Of a DNA stretch of 64,000 nt, positions 33,653-44,851 are shown piece after piece. The DNA is from Ursus arctos. Its lineage: Eukaryota > Chordata > Mammalia > Carnivora > Ursidae. Where the stretch lies: NCBI RefSeq assembly GCF_023065955.2, contig NW_026622997.1, forward strand, positions 22,176,001 to 22,240,000. Direction: 5' to 3'. The notes under the pieces were generated by a model. That model had not been told where the DNA came from. It searched no databases and saw nothing but the letters and a program-made list of their open reading frames with translations. The translations under genes were made by a program, and so were the position numbers. Numbering within the stretch: position 1 is the stretch's first letter; each line of letters begins with the position of its first letter.

Positions 33653-34199
33653 ATGTCTTTAGGTATTTTTTCCTTCTATTTAAATTCAACTTAGTTAACA
33701 TATAGTGTATTATTAGTTTCAGGGGTAGGATTTAGTGATTCATCAGCTGCATCTGACACCCATGCTCATTACTCAAGTGCCCTCCTTAATGTCCACCACC
33801 CAGTTACCCCGTCCCCCCTCCAGCGACCCTCAGTTTATGTCCTATAGTTAAGAGTCTCTTATAGCTTGTCTCACTGATTTCATCTTATTTTATTTTTCCT
33901 TCCCTTCCTGTACGTTCATCTGTTTCATTTCTTAAATTCCACACGTGAGTGAAATCATATATTTGTCTTTCTCTGACTGACTTTTTTTGCTGAGCATAAT
34001 ACCCTCTAGCCCCACCCATGTTGTTGTAAATGTCAGGATTTCGTTCTTTTTCATGGCTGAGTAATATTCCATTGTGCACGTGCGTACGTGTGTGCGTCAC
34101 ATCTTTGTTTATAGCAGCAAGGTCACAACAGCCCAAATATGGGAAGAGCCCAGAGGTTCATTGACAGATGAATGGATGAAGTAGATATATATTTCTTTA
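33651..34199 (-). mobile_element. L1 3' end with probable 5' inversion (twin priming)
   Basis: From about 33661 to 34104 the sequence is a reversed L1 3' UTR and ORF2 end (AATTCAACTTAGTTAACATA, TCTTTCTCTGACTGAC, GAGTAATATTCCATTG). From about 34104 to 34190 it switches to the plus orientation (TTTATAGCAGCAAGGTCACA ... GACAGATGAATGGATGAAG), which is the L1 segment directly upstream of the reversed part. Candidate target duplication ATATGTCTTTA (33651-33661) and ATATTTCTTTA (34189-34199). An alternative is one plus-strand L1 interrupted by a minus-strand L1. Confidence 0.75.
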
Positions 34200-34555
34200 T
34201 GCAATATCTAATAGTTACCTAATATGAACAATAATAGATTTTTTCCTGTATTTTCCCTGTACCTTCTTTCCTTCACATTTCCTTTATCGATATTTTCATT
34301 TTTGTTGTTTAACTTTGTACTATTAAAAAGGCCTGGGCTTCCCTTATGTGAGTTATTAACATTTATTGTCAAGCTTTGACCCCGAGCTATCACTGATGAA
34401 TCAACCCAGAAATGTACCCACTTTCTTCACCTCTTCAATTTTTTTTGGCACCTAGTAGCTACATTGTCAGAGGATGCATGTATGTGTGTGTGTGTGTATG
34501 TGTGTGTGTGTGTGTACATACATACACACATATAGATATACTCACATTCTACCCA
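34200..34555. other. Single-copy DNA with a TG/TA microsatellite
   Basis: No gene. A (TG)n run with TATG interruptions and a following ACATACATACACACA lies at 34476-34536. Confidence 0.5.
34476..34536 (+). repeat. (TG)n microsatellite with inverted (CA) flank
   Basis: ATGTATGTGTGTG-type units run into ACATACATACACACAT, so the two parts are partly self-complementary. Confidence 0.9.
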
Positions 34556-34559
34556 CATT

Positions 34560-36350
34560 TGTTTTAGCCTCAATCCTATGAGTAAATCAATTCAATGCTG
34601 ACCACCAGTTTTGTTGACATGTATTTCCCGTTCTTCTCTTAGCTGAAGATTAGCTACTGGTAGTTTCCTTAAAAGAAGCTTAGGTTTTATATCCTTAAAA
34701 CTTTATTCTTGAAGGTACATTTATTGGATATAAAATATAAATATTAATATAAATTAATATAAAATATAGGCCTCTTCCTCTCTTTTTGTGAAGGTCTTTT
34801 ATGTGTTGCTCTACTGACGTCTGCCTATGTATATTGCTATAGAGAAATATGCAGACGGGGCCCCTGGGGGGCTCAGTCGGTTGAGTGTCTGACTCTTGGT
34901 TTTGGCTCAGGTCATGATCTCAAGGTCATGCGATTGATCCCTGGGGCAGGCTCTGCACTGAGCGTGGGGACTGTTTGAGATTCTCCCTCTCCTTCAGCCC
35001 CACCCCCTGCTCACATTCTCTCTCTAAAGAGAGAGAGAGAGAGAAATATACAGACAGCCTGATTGTTATATCTTGTCTCATTTGTAGATTAATCTTTTTG
35101 CTTAACCGCTCAAATGATCCACTTGTTTAATTCTTGAAACCCCAATAGCACTATGAACATAGTTATGGTGGTGTTCCTCCGTGTTCATTGTCTTCCCGAC
35201 ATAAGAATTCAAGGCAGATTCATTTTGGAGCAGTTTTCTTTAATTATTTCCTTAAAAATAAGAGAGTTCTCATTCTGTTGTTTTTGTTTCTTTCTTCAAA
35301 GATTCCAATGATATACAGGTTGTTTTTTTTTTTTTAATTTTTGCTTGCTTTCCATATCTATCATTTTATTTCTGACCTTTAAAGTTGTTTTATTCTGCTA
35401 ATTCTAACACATTTCATTTATGTCTCATTTCTATTATCTATTTCCTTTACTATATTCTTCACAGTGTATCCTGGATAGAGCTCTTTGAATTTTCATCTTT
35501 ATCTCTATTCTGATTTTAGTTTTTCTTATACTTCTTCCTGAGTTCTACCAGGACAATTTTTATTTCCTCCAACTGCAAGTCCCATATTTCTCTGAGTTCT
35601 AGTATCACTGACTAGTGGTCTAAATTTTTAAAAGATACTGTTTAATTAGTTAGCTAATTAATTTTTTATTTCCTAGAAAAACTTGAGGTCAAATATCCAC
35701 CACGTCACCATTTTTCTTGTAATTGTTCCTTGTGGGGTGAGTTTTGATGCTGTTCTTTGACTATGATTTCACATAAGAATTTTGTATGTTTGCTGGGCTG
35801 GTTCTTTTCACATTCCCCATCATTGAATGAATTGGATATTTTTTGATCAGTGTCTCTAGACATTTGGTGGGACAAAGTGGAAGCTGCAGCCAGAGTAACC
35901 TTTGAATTTTCACAACACAATGGATCTTTATTTATCTGCCGTAAAGATAGATAGCTGTCTACAAATATGGCTTATCTGTATGAAATTTTTGTTAGCTCTA
36001 AATCCTCTGAATCTCTGCGTCAAATACAGTGAAAGGTAAAGGTCTATCAATAGCTCGTTGACTTCAGTTCTAGCTGAATTTCTTGTGGGGGGGGCGAAAA
36101 ATCGTTATCAATTTTAAATTACAGGTGAGCCCCTCACTTCCAGTCACTATAATTTTATTATTATCCTCTGAGCTCCTCTGCTGTTGGGCTCCTTCTCAAT
36201 CTTGATATTTCATAGATTTGCTGTCTCCCAAGAGAGTTCTAACAATTGCTTGCAATTCCAAAATCCCGTGTTTTTTTTTTTTTTAATAACTGCCTTCTGT
36301 GTTTGATAAAATTAGAGTTTCTAGAGGTTTTTGTTGTTCATCTGTTGCTA
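34560..36350 (-). mobile_element. Possible old LINE sequence, strongly diverged
   Basis: T-rich text including TTATTTCCTTAAAAATAAGA, TCAAAGATTCCAATGATATA and TTCTGCTAATTCTAACACAT resembles a long old mammalian LINE-type repeat (phrases like CTTCTGGGACTCCAATTACA and GTCTGCTAATTCCAACATC). A SINE interrupts it at 34858-35039. Beyond about 35600 I am not sure it continues. Confidence 0.35.
34841..35055 (+). mobile_element. Can-SINE (old subfamily) with target duplication
   Basis: CCCCTGGGGGGCTCAGTCGG head, TGACTCTTGGTTTTGGCTCA, CACTGAGCGTGGGGACTG, TCTCTCTCTAAAGAGAGAG end at 34858-35039. The A tail is replaced by a GA run. Flanks AGAGAAATATGCAGAC (34841-34856) and AGAGAAATATACAGAC (35040-35055), one mismatch. 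Confidence 0.94.
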
Positions 36351-38013
36351 TTATATGATTTCCAGGAGGGGAAGAAGGACTATGATGACTTTCTCAGCCA
36401 TGTTTATGCAAGAATTCTATAATGCTGTGCTTTGGAAGAGTTAAGCAAGACAGGGGCACTTATGGGTAGCTTTCAACAGATGGAGTATAAACTATGAGAA
36501 GCGAATACAAGGCTATGATGAGACCGTGAAAACCTGAAATCTCCAAGGATAATCCTGGAGTAAAAATCTAAAGAATCAGCATAGATGATGGAGACCATAA
36601 GAATAGTCAGAGTTCAGATGGAGAGAAAATTATGTGTTGACAGGAGCAATGATTGAAGGGGTTATACGGGAACAGAGATCAGAAGGACTCATTGGAAGCT
36701 TTAGTAAAGCTCACTCGTGTTCTTCCTTTAATTTTTTGGTCTCAGGACTCTGGAAAATTCTTTCTCACTTACCATTTTGTGTTACTGGTTGCTTTTCACC
36801 TACTTCAGGATATGTCAAACTGTGAAGAAAATGGAAAAGGGATAGAACAGTTGAGGAGGACGAAAAAGGGTTTGGAATAAAAAAAAATATATTTTTCCTC
36901 TCTGTAGTCACCAGACCTATGCCAGTTCCCCAGAACCCAGCCAGGCTCCCAGAGGCATTCCGGACCAAGGGTTCTTGGCACAGACAAGATTCCAAAAGAC
37001 AGAGGTGCCTTTGAGCCATACCCTGGAAGCTGAAAGCAAGCCAAAACAGCTTGGAGAGTGAGAGCAGGGAAGCGGCTTCAGAACATTTTGCGTCACATAG
37101 TTGTTGCTGGCCTCTTTGCTTTATAATCTTTGAAAAATTATTTTTTCCTCCGGAATATTTTCATCTGTGTTTACTAGTCATTTCAAGGAGGATCATAGAA
37201 AGACTTAGGGAAGGCTGGACCCTCCTTCCTCTCCCCGCCCCCTGGTGCAGCCTTCCCTGCCTTTTTCTCCATCATCGTTTACTTATGAGCATGGTTTTGG
37301 CAGCTGGTCAGTTTATTTTACATTTTACTGAAGTGTGAGGGGAAATACTGATAGAAAAACTAAACAAAATCCCTCACAAAATGGTATCACCAAACGAGCA
37401 CAGTACCTGAAAGAGGCAAACATCCGGGTGCCTAGAACTCACAGCCTGATTTTTCTTCCCTATAAGGCACCCTCAGAGTCTCTCCCTGCTCTGGCTGGTG
37501 ATCAGCTCATCTGAAAATTAATCACTGGTGGAGAGAGGTCTGTGTTCACTGTCGAACTACAGCGCAATCCCTGCCTCGGAGTCCCTGCCTCCCGAGGTTT
37601 CTTGTCTGTGTTATCATAAGCTTTTCAAAACAGGGTCCATAAACTCCTTTGTTGTTCCTTTGAAGAAATGAAAATGCTAGTTACAGGGTGAGTTTTTCCC
37701 CTACTACTGCCTCGATTATTGACAATTATTGAAAAATAACACAAAATAATGTCTCCCTTATGTGTAATCGTGTATCTCACCACAAAATACATATTTTTAA
37801 AAGGAGAGTTACAATGGCCATATGTAAAACTAAAGGTATATGAAAGGACTTTGGAAAAACGTAAGTTTACATAATTTTTCACAGTAATTCTCTGAGAGTA
37901 GACATTAATCAGGTGGGGGGGGGAGGTGGAGTATGCAGATATATATGCGTATATGTATATATCTCAAAATAAAATATGTTTTCCATTAAGTATGTCAATG
38001 GTTGATTGATATA
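36351..38013. other. Single-copy DNA
   Basis: No transposon recognised. Several overlapping short frames at 36634-37338 have no domain. It includes a CTCF-like site at 37236-37250 and a G-run near 37914-37925. Confidence 0.4.
37236..37250 (-). promoter_or_regulatory. CTCF-like motif
   Basis: CGCCCCCTGGTGCAG matches the core of the reversed CTCF consensus (GCGCCCCCTGGTGGC) except near its end. Identified by eye, in single-copy DNA. Confidence 0.4.
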
Positions 38014-38240
38014 CATCCCCATAATGTTTTTGTCTTTTTTAAAAGATTTTATTTTTGTGAGAAGGAGAGAGAGAGAGAGAGGGCACAGGAGCAGAGCAGG
38101 GGGAGGGAGAAGCAGAATCCCTGCTGAGCAGGGAGCCTGATGCAGGGCTCAATCCCAGGACCTTGAGATCAAGACCTGAGCCAAAGGCAGACACTTAACC
38201 AACTGAGCCACCCAGGGGCCCCCATCCCCAAATCTTTTTG
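38014..38240 (-). mobile_element. Can-SINE, minus orientation
   Basis: AAAAGATTTTATTTTTGTGA, a GA run, GCTGAGCAGGGAGCCTGATG, CCAGGACCTTGAGATC and CTGAGCCACCCAGGGGCC at 38036-38222. CATCCCCA at 38014-38021 and 38223-38230 gives a short, degraded target duplication. Confidence 0.93.
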
Positions 38241-38263
38241 GAGTAATGTGGCAATTTCACACA

Positions 38264-38294
38264 GAGGAAGAATATCATTTTTTCTTTTCTTTTC

Positions 38295-38325
<31 letters not shown>

Positions 38326-38582
38326 CTTTTCTTTTCTTTCTTTTCTTTTTTTTTCTTTTTTTTCTTTTCTTTTTTTTCTTTTCTTTTCTTTTCTTTTCTT
38401 TCTTTTCTTTTCTTTTCTTTTCTTTTCTTTTCTTTTCTTTTCTTTTCTTCTCATAGGGTCCATGTCCAGTGTGGAACCCAGTGTGGGACTTGAACTCACA
38501 ACCCTGAGATCAAGACCTGAGCTGAGTTTAAGAGTCAGACGCCTGACTGACTAAGCCACCCAGGTACCCCTGAGGAAGAATA
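38264..38582 (-). mobile_element. Can-SINE with a greatly expanded (TTTTC)n tail
   Basis: The SINE body (GTGGGACTTGAACTCACAAC, CTGAGATCAAGACCTGAGCT, TAAGCCACCCAGGTACCCC) occupies about 38452-38571. In place of a short tail there is a pyrimidine array of about 170 bases at 38277-38450. Flanks GAGGAAGAATA (38264-38274, 38572-38582) are identical, so the array lies inside the insertion. Confidence 0.93.
38277..38450 (+). repeat. (TTTTC)n pyrimidine array
   Basis: Nearly pure TTTTC units with a few TTTC and longer T runs. It forms the reversed A-rich tail of the SINE. Poly-Phe/Ser and Lys/Glu frames here are artefacts. Confidence 0.96.
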
Positions 38583-38876
38583 AAACTTTTAAGAGCAAAC
38601 ACAACAGCTGGAAAAGGTGATTCCCAAAGGATGTAAGAAAGGGATGGCTATTATTTGTTAAATGGAGAAGGAAGAGCAAGAACTTGAAGATATTTGTGAA
38701 AATAAAAATACAAACTGAGAAAACCTACATGTAAAGAAATCTAACAACCATTGACAAGGTGTTCGTACAAAGCCAATACCAGCTTTATTTCTAACTTTCT
38801 ACATCTTTGAGTGAAACTTGAAGACCTCATGAAAATTTCAATGTATCTTTTCTACAATGAAAATATCATGGGTGCT

Positions 38877-39095
38877 GGGGCTCCTGGGTGTCTCAGTCAG
38901 TTAAGTGGCCAACTCTTGATTCCATCCCAGATCATGATCTCGGGGTCCTGGGATCGAGCCCCACATTGGGCTCTGTACCGAGAGCAGAGTCTGCTTAGAA
39001 TTCTCTCTCTCCCTCTCCCTCTGTCTCTCACGTGCTCTTTCTCACTCTCTCTCTAAAATAAATAAATAAATCTTTAAAAAAATAAAAGAAAAAAT
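38877..39095 (+). mobile_element. Can-SINE (old subfamily)
   Basis: GGGGCTCCTGGGTGTCTCAG head, CAACTCTTGATTCCATCCCA, GGGTCCTGGGATCGAGCCCC, CT repeat, AATAAATAAATAAATCTTT and A-rich tail. No clean target duplication seen. Confidence 0.93.
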
Positions 39096-39099
39096 ATAT

Positions 39100-40007
39100 A
39101 TGTCAGTGTGGGTTTATTGATTGTAACAAATGTATTGCTCTGGTGGGTAACAATGATAATGACTTTTTAGCAAAAATTGATAAGCTGGTCCTAAAATTCA
39201 CACTGAAATACAGAATATACATATATTTTACAAAAACATGAAACAGAAGAAGAAAGTTAGTACTCACTCTTCCCAACTTCAAAACTTACTACAAAACTAT
39301 ATAATCAAGACAGTGTGCTACTTTCATAAGGATAAACATATTGATCGATTTAACAGAATCACAAATCCAGAAATAAATCCTTACACTTATGGTGGATTGA
39401 TTTTTTAAGAAGGTTGCCAAGACCATTAAATAAGGGAAAGAACAGTCTCTTTAGTAAATGGTGCTGGGACAACTGGATGGCTACATGTTGAAAAATAAAG
39501 TTCGGTGCTTTGTTTTTACCATACACGATCATTAATGCAAAGTAAATTATAGAACTAAGTGCAAGAACAAAAACTCTAAAACTCTTAGAATAAAACAGAG
39601 AGGTGATATTTGTAACCTTGGATTAGACAAAGCCTTCTTAGATACAACACATAAAGCACAAGTGACAATGGGAAACACAGATAACATGAAATTATCAAAA
39701 TTAAGAACTTTTGTGCAGAAGTGATCCACAGAGTGGGAAAAAAATATTTGCAAATCATTGACCTGACAAGAGGATCTTAATAAGGAGATAATTCAGTTAA
39801 AAATGGGGAAAACTAAAAGCAAAGATTGTGCCAAGTTGGTATATTTGTCACACATTTAGCAAATAGATTTGTATGTTACAAATAAACAAAGAGGGAATGC
39901 TAGGATAAACTTTGTGGTGCTGGACTGGAATCAGAAGTATTAGGATAAATTTATGGTTAGATAGACGGTAGATAGATGCAAAATAGATAGATGATAGATA
40001 GATAGAT

Positions 40008-40041
<34 letters not shown>

Positions 40042-41201
40042 TGCATGAGTATATATGAATTAATACACATGGTGTATTTTCTACTCCTGTCTGGTAAGAA
40101 GGCCTAGAGACACTGACAGTCCGATAGCAATAAGCACTCCTAGCACCAGATACTGATTTCTAAATACCAGTATCCAATAAAAAAAACCAAGCTTCCTTTG
40201 ATAAGTGGTTGATTCCAGGGAGAAAAGGCAAAGTACCAGTTGAGCCTGGAACATTATATGGTACCAAAAAGTAAGAAAATGCTTAAAACAAGAAAGAAAG
40301 AACAGATAGGGACACGTTGAAAGGACACAGAAGTAAATCTGAAAGAACTCCCCATGGCCAAAGCTGGAACCATTTGAACAATAACATTAGTGTCGGACTG
40401 TAAGTTAAAGAGTAAAATAAACATCTATATGTCCATATGGGTATAAATTATATACAGAAACATTCTGATTAACACATGTAGAAGAAATTTAAAAATGGAA
40501 AATCACCATTAGAACACCATAGTAATAGTTGTTATAAGCACGATCGTCTGATGATGTTAAAAATAGTAAGCAGTAGTTAAGGAAAAACAGGATATTTGCA
40601 TGGTCTCAAAGTATCTCCACACAATATACTTATTAATTATAATAGGGAAGTAATGACTTCACGGTGAAGAGACCTGGCAGACACCACCTTGACTGAGCGA
40701 TCAAGGTCAACATCACCAGTGATAAGACATCGTAACTTTGTTATACTTTCTGACATGATGCCCTGAGAAGGCCTATCGCCTCTGTGGTATTCTTCCCAAA
40801 ATGTACAGTCTCCCTGCAGCATGAGAAAACATCACATAAACTGATATTGATGGACATTCTACAAAATACTTGAGGATGCGAACACATGTCAAAGTCATGA
40901 AAGGCAAGGAAAGACTGGGGGATTGTCACAAATTGAAAGAGTCTAAGGAGACAGCATGACTAAATGCAATGAAGAATTCTGGATTGGATTTTAGAACACA
41001 ACAAGAACATTAATCAAAAAACTGGTAATATGTGAATAGCATCTAATTAGTTAACAGTATAGTTACCAACGTTAATGTCATTTTGATAACTGTACCATGG
41101 TTATGTAAGACATTAATATTAGGGACACCTGAGTGAAAGGTACGTGGGGACTCTTTGTAATATGTCTAAAATTATCTCAAAATAAATAGTTAAAAAAAAA
41201 A
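39100..41201 (+). mobile_element. Old L1: end of ORF2, 3' UTR and A tail
   Basis: ORF2 text from about 39175 (GATAAGCTGGTCCTAAAATT, TCTTCCCAACTTCAAAACTT, GGTGCTGGGACAACTGGATG, TTAGATACAACACATAAAGC) runs to about 39775. A long old-L1 3' UTR follows (AGAGACCTGGCAGACACCAC, GTCATGAAAGGCAAGGAAAG, TACCATGGTTATGTAAGACA, AAATTATCTCAAAATAAATA), ending in a poly-A at 41192-41201. A GATA array at 39957-40040 interrupts it. Frames are broken throughout. Confidence 0.8.
39957..40040 (+). repeat. (GATA)n microsatellite
   Basis: GATAGAT units, first imperfect and then about ten clean GATA units, inside the L1 3' region. Confidence 0.95.
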
Positions 41202-41889
41202 ACTCCCTCTAACCTAAATGCTCATCAGCAGTAGAGAGAGAAATAAATTAAAATAAATTATTGTGATGGGTTCTGAGATGCTGGTAACATTCTGTTTCTT
41301 GTTCTCTACTGTTCTGCAGTTTTTCACTTGGTGAAAATTCATTCATTCAACTGCATACTCTTACGTGCCAAACATAGCATTGGCTTCTAAATTCAAATGG
41401 TTCTATTAAAATCAAGATTTATTGGTCAGGTTTACATCTAAAACGAAAGGCTTTAACTATGTTAGAGAATGATCTTGTGCTTAAAGAAAAGTCTCGTTAC
41501 AAAAGTAGCACTGGCTGAATGACTACACTGGCCCCATAACGGGGCAGTCTCAGGGGCACTCACCAGACATCCCTTGAGTTTTCCAAGGAGACAGTAACAC
41601 TATCGGCAAATAATTATCATGCTTTCCCTCCTTTTCCAAAGTTGAAGATTTTCCGTCAAAATCTCAGATAGCTTTTTTGTCTGTTTTGCCAGTTTTATTT
41701 AATTTGTTCTAATGCCAAAGCACATGTTAATAATTTTGGTGAACAGGGTATATCAATGGCTTCAGCTCTACTTAATAGAAATCCCACATAAAAGTGTCTT
41801 AAACAATAAATAAGATTAATTATTTCACTTCAGATAACCCTAAAATAGGATTATTCCAGGGCTAGTTATCTATCTCTGCAACATTGCTA
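41202..41889. other. Mostly single-copy DNA
   Basis: No gene. About 41745-41880 (TTAATAGAAATCCCACATAA and following) could be an old repeat that I cannot name. Confidence 0.35.
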
Positions 41890-42085
41890 AAAAATCCAGA
41901 TTCCGGGGTGCCTGCGTGGATCAGCCAGTTAAGCAACCGACTTTTGATTTCGGCTCAGATCATGGTCTCAGGGTTGTGCGACTGGACCTCACATTGGGCT
42001 TTGCACTGAGCATGAAGCAGCTTGAGATTTTCTCTCTCTCTCTCTCTAAAAATTAAAAAAAAAAAAAAAAAAAAAGTCCAGATTC
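41890..42085 (+). mobile_element. Can-SINE (old subfamily) with target duplication
   Basis: GGGTGCCTGCGTGGATCAGC head, TTTCGGCTCAGATCATGGTC, CT repeat and A tail at about 41904-42071. Flanks AAAAATCCAGATTC and AAAAGTCCAGATTC. The middle is shortened. Confidence 0.93.
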
Positions 42086-42779
42086 TTGCCATCTCTCCTC
42101 CCTGCCATCTTTGGGAAGTTGGTCATTCCCCGTGGTTGCAAGAAGGAGGCCTTCGTATCACGTTTAGCATTCTCCCACCGAAACATACTAAAACCAGAAC
42201 ACGGTGACCTTCGTTCATCAATTTTGCCCATTTCCTTAGAAGCCCCACAAGAGACAGCTCACATTCCAGTTTCAGAATGTTATCATTTGCTCTTTTCTAG
42301 GGCAATCTTTGCCCAGGCAAACAGAATGTTGCCAGGATTGGCTCAGGCTTGTCAAAGTTCGGGCTCTGGGACTGGAGAGGGACCCAGCAGCTTACGGAGT
42401 ATAGGCCCACTTGCTGCCTCAGTCATATTGAGGCTCTATTAGCAGAGGGAAGAAGAAGTAATTCTTGAGTAGGAATTTACCAGCTGCCAGAGAGGGTATG
42501 ATTCTATTATTCATTACTGTAATGTATTCTTTACAGGGGATCTAGTGTTCCTCTGAGGAATGATGCAGCTGTTGGAGGAGATACTCATTATAATATTAAA
42601 AAAGTACCATTTTATTTCTAGCGTACTGAGAATTTTTATTGGGAACTGATTTAGTATTGCAACACATGACTTGTTTTGTTTCTTGGGGTTTTGTTTGGTT
42701 GGTTGGTTGGTTAGTTTTCCAAGAAGGCAAGTGTTTGCCTTGATCTAGAAAATATGGTTTAGGTTATTGACATGCTTTG
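42086..42779. other. Single-copy DNA, no gene accepted
   Basis: A 118-codon plus frame (42086-42442) begins just after the SINE tail. It has no domain and no promoter that I recognise. I treat it as chance. Confidence 0.4.
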
Positions 42780-43520
42780 TTTTATTAAGGAACATTATAA
42801 TATTAAATCCTCCTTATATTTTCAGAATATATCCTCCAGGGGCATAGGAATACTTGAATTTAAAATTTTCCTTCCAAATTTTTCAAATACACATTTACAA
42901 AATAGGCTTTTGAGCAACGTTTATCATCATCATCATCACAATCAATTTATGGCTTTCTATTTGTTTTATGTTTCATTTACTTTATGAACTATCTAGTCCT
43001 TAAAATTTTGAAAGATCTTTTCTATAATATTATCAGGTCCTGGAACCCTTAGTAGATCTTGGCTTTTGGTTTATTTTGGTTTATCATAGATTAGGAAAAA
43101 GGATGAGTTTTGTGAACCTATTCTTTTCTCTAGAAAGCAATGGATTTCATCAAAACATATAAATAAAGTAGCATAAAGGTATAAAAAATATTAGCTTATA
43201 TTTTTCGCTCTTTAGTTATATCTCTGGTTTTTTTTAAATTTCTAAGCTTGAGTATTTACATTTTCTCTAGTCTTCCCGAAGTGTTTTCCATTTTATCAAA
43301 TTTTTTAAAGAACAAATGTGTGGATGTCTTTGTTAAATCATTAATTGTTAACTTTCATTTATTTTTCTTATTTCTCTTATTTTTTTCTTATTTTTTTCTT
43401 ATTTTTCTTAGACTTGCTTTGTTGTGCATATTCAGTTTCTATTATTGAATATTTTGTTTACATATTTTTATTCTTTCTAGTATAGAGTTGGCATTCAAGT
43501 GTCTGAACCAGTGTGTGACC
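42780..43520 (-). mobile_element. Possible old L1 ORF2 fragment, minus orientation
   Basis: CCATTTTATCAAATTTTTTA, AAGAACAAATGTGTGG and the TTTTTCTTATTTCTC-type tract resemble reversed L1 ORF2 (TCAATTTTTTCAAAGAACCAGC). Weak. Confidence 0.35.
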
Positions 43521-43739
43521 AGATCTTTGACCACATATCATAATGATATTTATAAATCATATTATGATCATTTCCTAAATAGTCTAAAATTGAAAACACT
43601 TCCATTTTATTGCTCTTTAATTATGATAAAATTTCAAGTGGTAGAGAAATATATAACTAAAAATAAATTCTCTCGTCTTCCTTACCTCAAACCAACTTTT
43701 AAAGGTACCAACTGTTAGAGCCTCTTTATTCTTTCAAAT

Positions 43740-44090
43740 ATTCTTTTATTCGAATAAAATACATTACATTAAAAAGGCTGTAACAATTCTTATGCTCAAA
43801 TCATTGTCTGCATGAATAAATATTTCCCTATAATAGATTCCAGGGAGTGGGTTTCCTAGGTCAAGGAGTATGTACATGTTTAATTTTGATAAGTGCTCTC
43901 ACACTGCACTCCACGGAAGGCTGTATCAGTTCATGCAACAATAGTATATATTCATGCCCATTTTCCTACACTCTGGCCAACCTTGGTATATAACCAACAT
44001 TTTAATTTATAATTTGAACTCAGTGGTATTTAACAGATGAGTTTTAATTTTTCTAAGAAGCTGGACATTTCTGTTGTTGATGGTGCTGTT
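43740..44090 (-). mobile_element. Old L1 fragment, minus orientation
   Basis: GATTCCAGGGAGTGGGTTTC, CTAGGTCAAGGAGTATGTAC, TGATAAGTGCTCTCACACTG, CTACACTCTGGCCAACCTTG follow a very old reversed L1 segment (GTGGGATTACTGGGTCAAAGG, ACACCCTCACCAACACTG). Confidence 0.6.
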
Positions 44091-44156
44091 TAACCTTTCA
44101 TTATTGTTGTTCCAGAATTTTTTTTTTTTTTTTGCAATGATTCTATATGAGAATGT

Positions 44157-44227
44157 GATTGGTTAAAACTTTACCTTCCACAATTGATTGTGGTTTCCTC
44201 TGGAGCTTATAAAGGAGCCATATATGG
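44157..44227 (+). promoter_or_regulatory. Promoter-like motif cluster (CCAAT, RUNX, TATA, CArG)
   Basis: Inverted CCAAT (GATTGG, 44157-44162), a RUNX-type TGTGGTTT (44189-44196), TATAAA (44208-44213) and a perfect CArG box CCATATATGG (44218-44227) lie within 71 bases. The CCAAT-TATA spacing is promoter-like. This is motif co-occurrence in AT-rich DNA only. The CArG box downstream of the TATA is atypical. Confidence 0.25.
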
Positions 44228-44335
44228 TAACATATGCTGTAAGTGCTTAAAAAGATGAAACCTTGTCTCTCTGATGAAGAATGCATTTTTAATATGTGTT
44301 CCATATTAATATATTATTGCTATATTTGGGGAATT

Positions 44336-44569
44336 ATATATAGCTATATATTTTTTAAGACTTTATTCATGAGAGAGAGAGGAAAGGAGAACAAGAGAGA
44401 GAGAGAGCACAAGTAGGAGGAGGGGCAGACGGAGAGGGAGAAGCAGGGTTCCCGCCGAGCAGGGAGCCTGATGTGAGGCTTGATCTCTGGACCCTGGGAT
44501 CATGACCTGAGCTGAAGGCAGACGCTTAACCTACTGAGCCACACAGGCAGCCCAATATATCTATATTTT
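44336..44569 (-). mobile_element. Can-SINE, minus orientation
   Basis: TTTTTTAAGACTTTATTCAT, GA run, GCCGAGCAGGGAGCCTGATG, GGACCCTGGGATCATGACCT, TACTGAGCCACACAGGCAGC at about 44352-44553. AT-rich flanks (TAGCTATATATTTT, ATATCTATATTTT) look like a diverged duplication. Confidence 0.92.
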
Positions 44570-44665
44570 GTATCTAGTTAATACCTTAAAGAATTTGTTT
44601 AAAAATTTTACTACTACATTAATTTCTTATCATGTTATCCCTCTATTTAGAACATTTTATGAGGA

Positions 44666-44851
44666 GGGGAGCCTGGGTGGCTCAGTCGATTAAGCAGCTG
44701 ACTTCGTCTCTGGTTGTGATCTCAAGGTCCTGGGATCCAGCCCTGCATTTGGCTCCCCACTCGGTGGGGAGTCTGCTTCTCCCTCTTCCTCTGCCCCTCC
44801 CCCTGCTTGTGCTCTCTCTCTTTCAAATAAATAAAGAAAATCTTTTTTTAA
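44666..44851 (+). mobile_element. Can-SINE (older subfamily), host of a second SINE
   Basis: GGGGAGCCTGGGTGGCTCAG head, AAGGTCCTGGGATCCAGCCC, CTGCCCCTCCCCCTGCTTGT, AAATAAATAAAGAAAATC and A tail. The next SINE is inserted in or just beyond its tail. Confidence 0.95.

Noticed and set aside
38246..38554. 102-, 81- and 74-codon frames
   Set aside because: Translation of the TTTTC array in a SINE tail.
42086..42442. 118-codon plus frame after a SINE tail
   Set aside because: No domain, no promoter or splice evidence.
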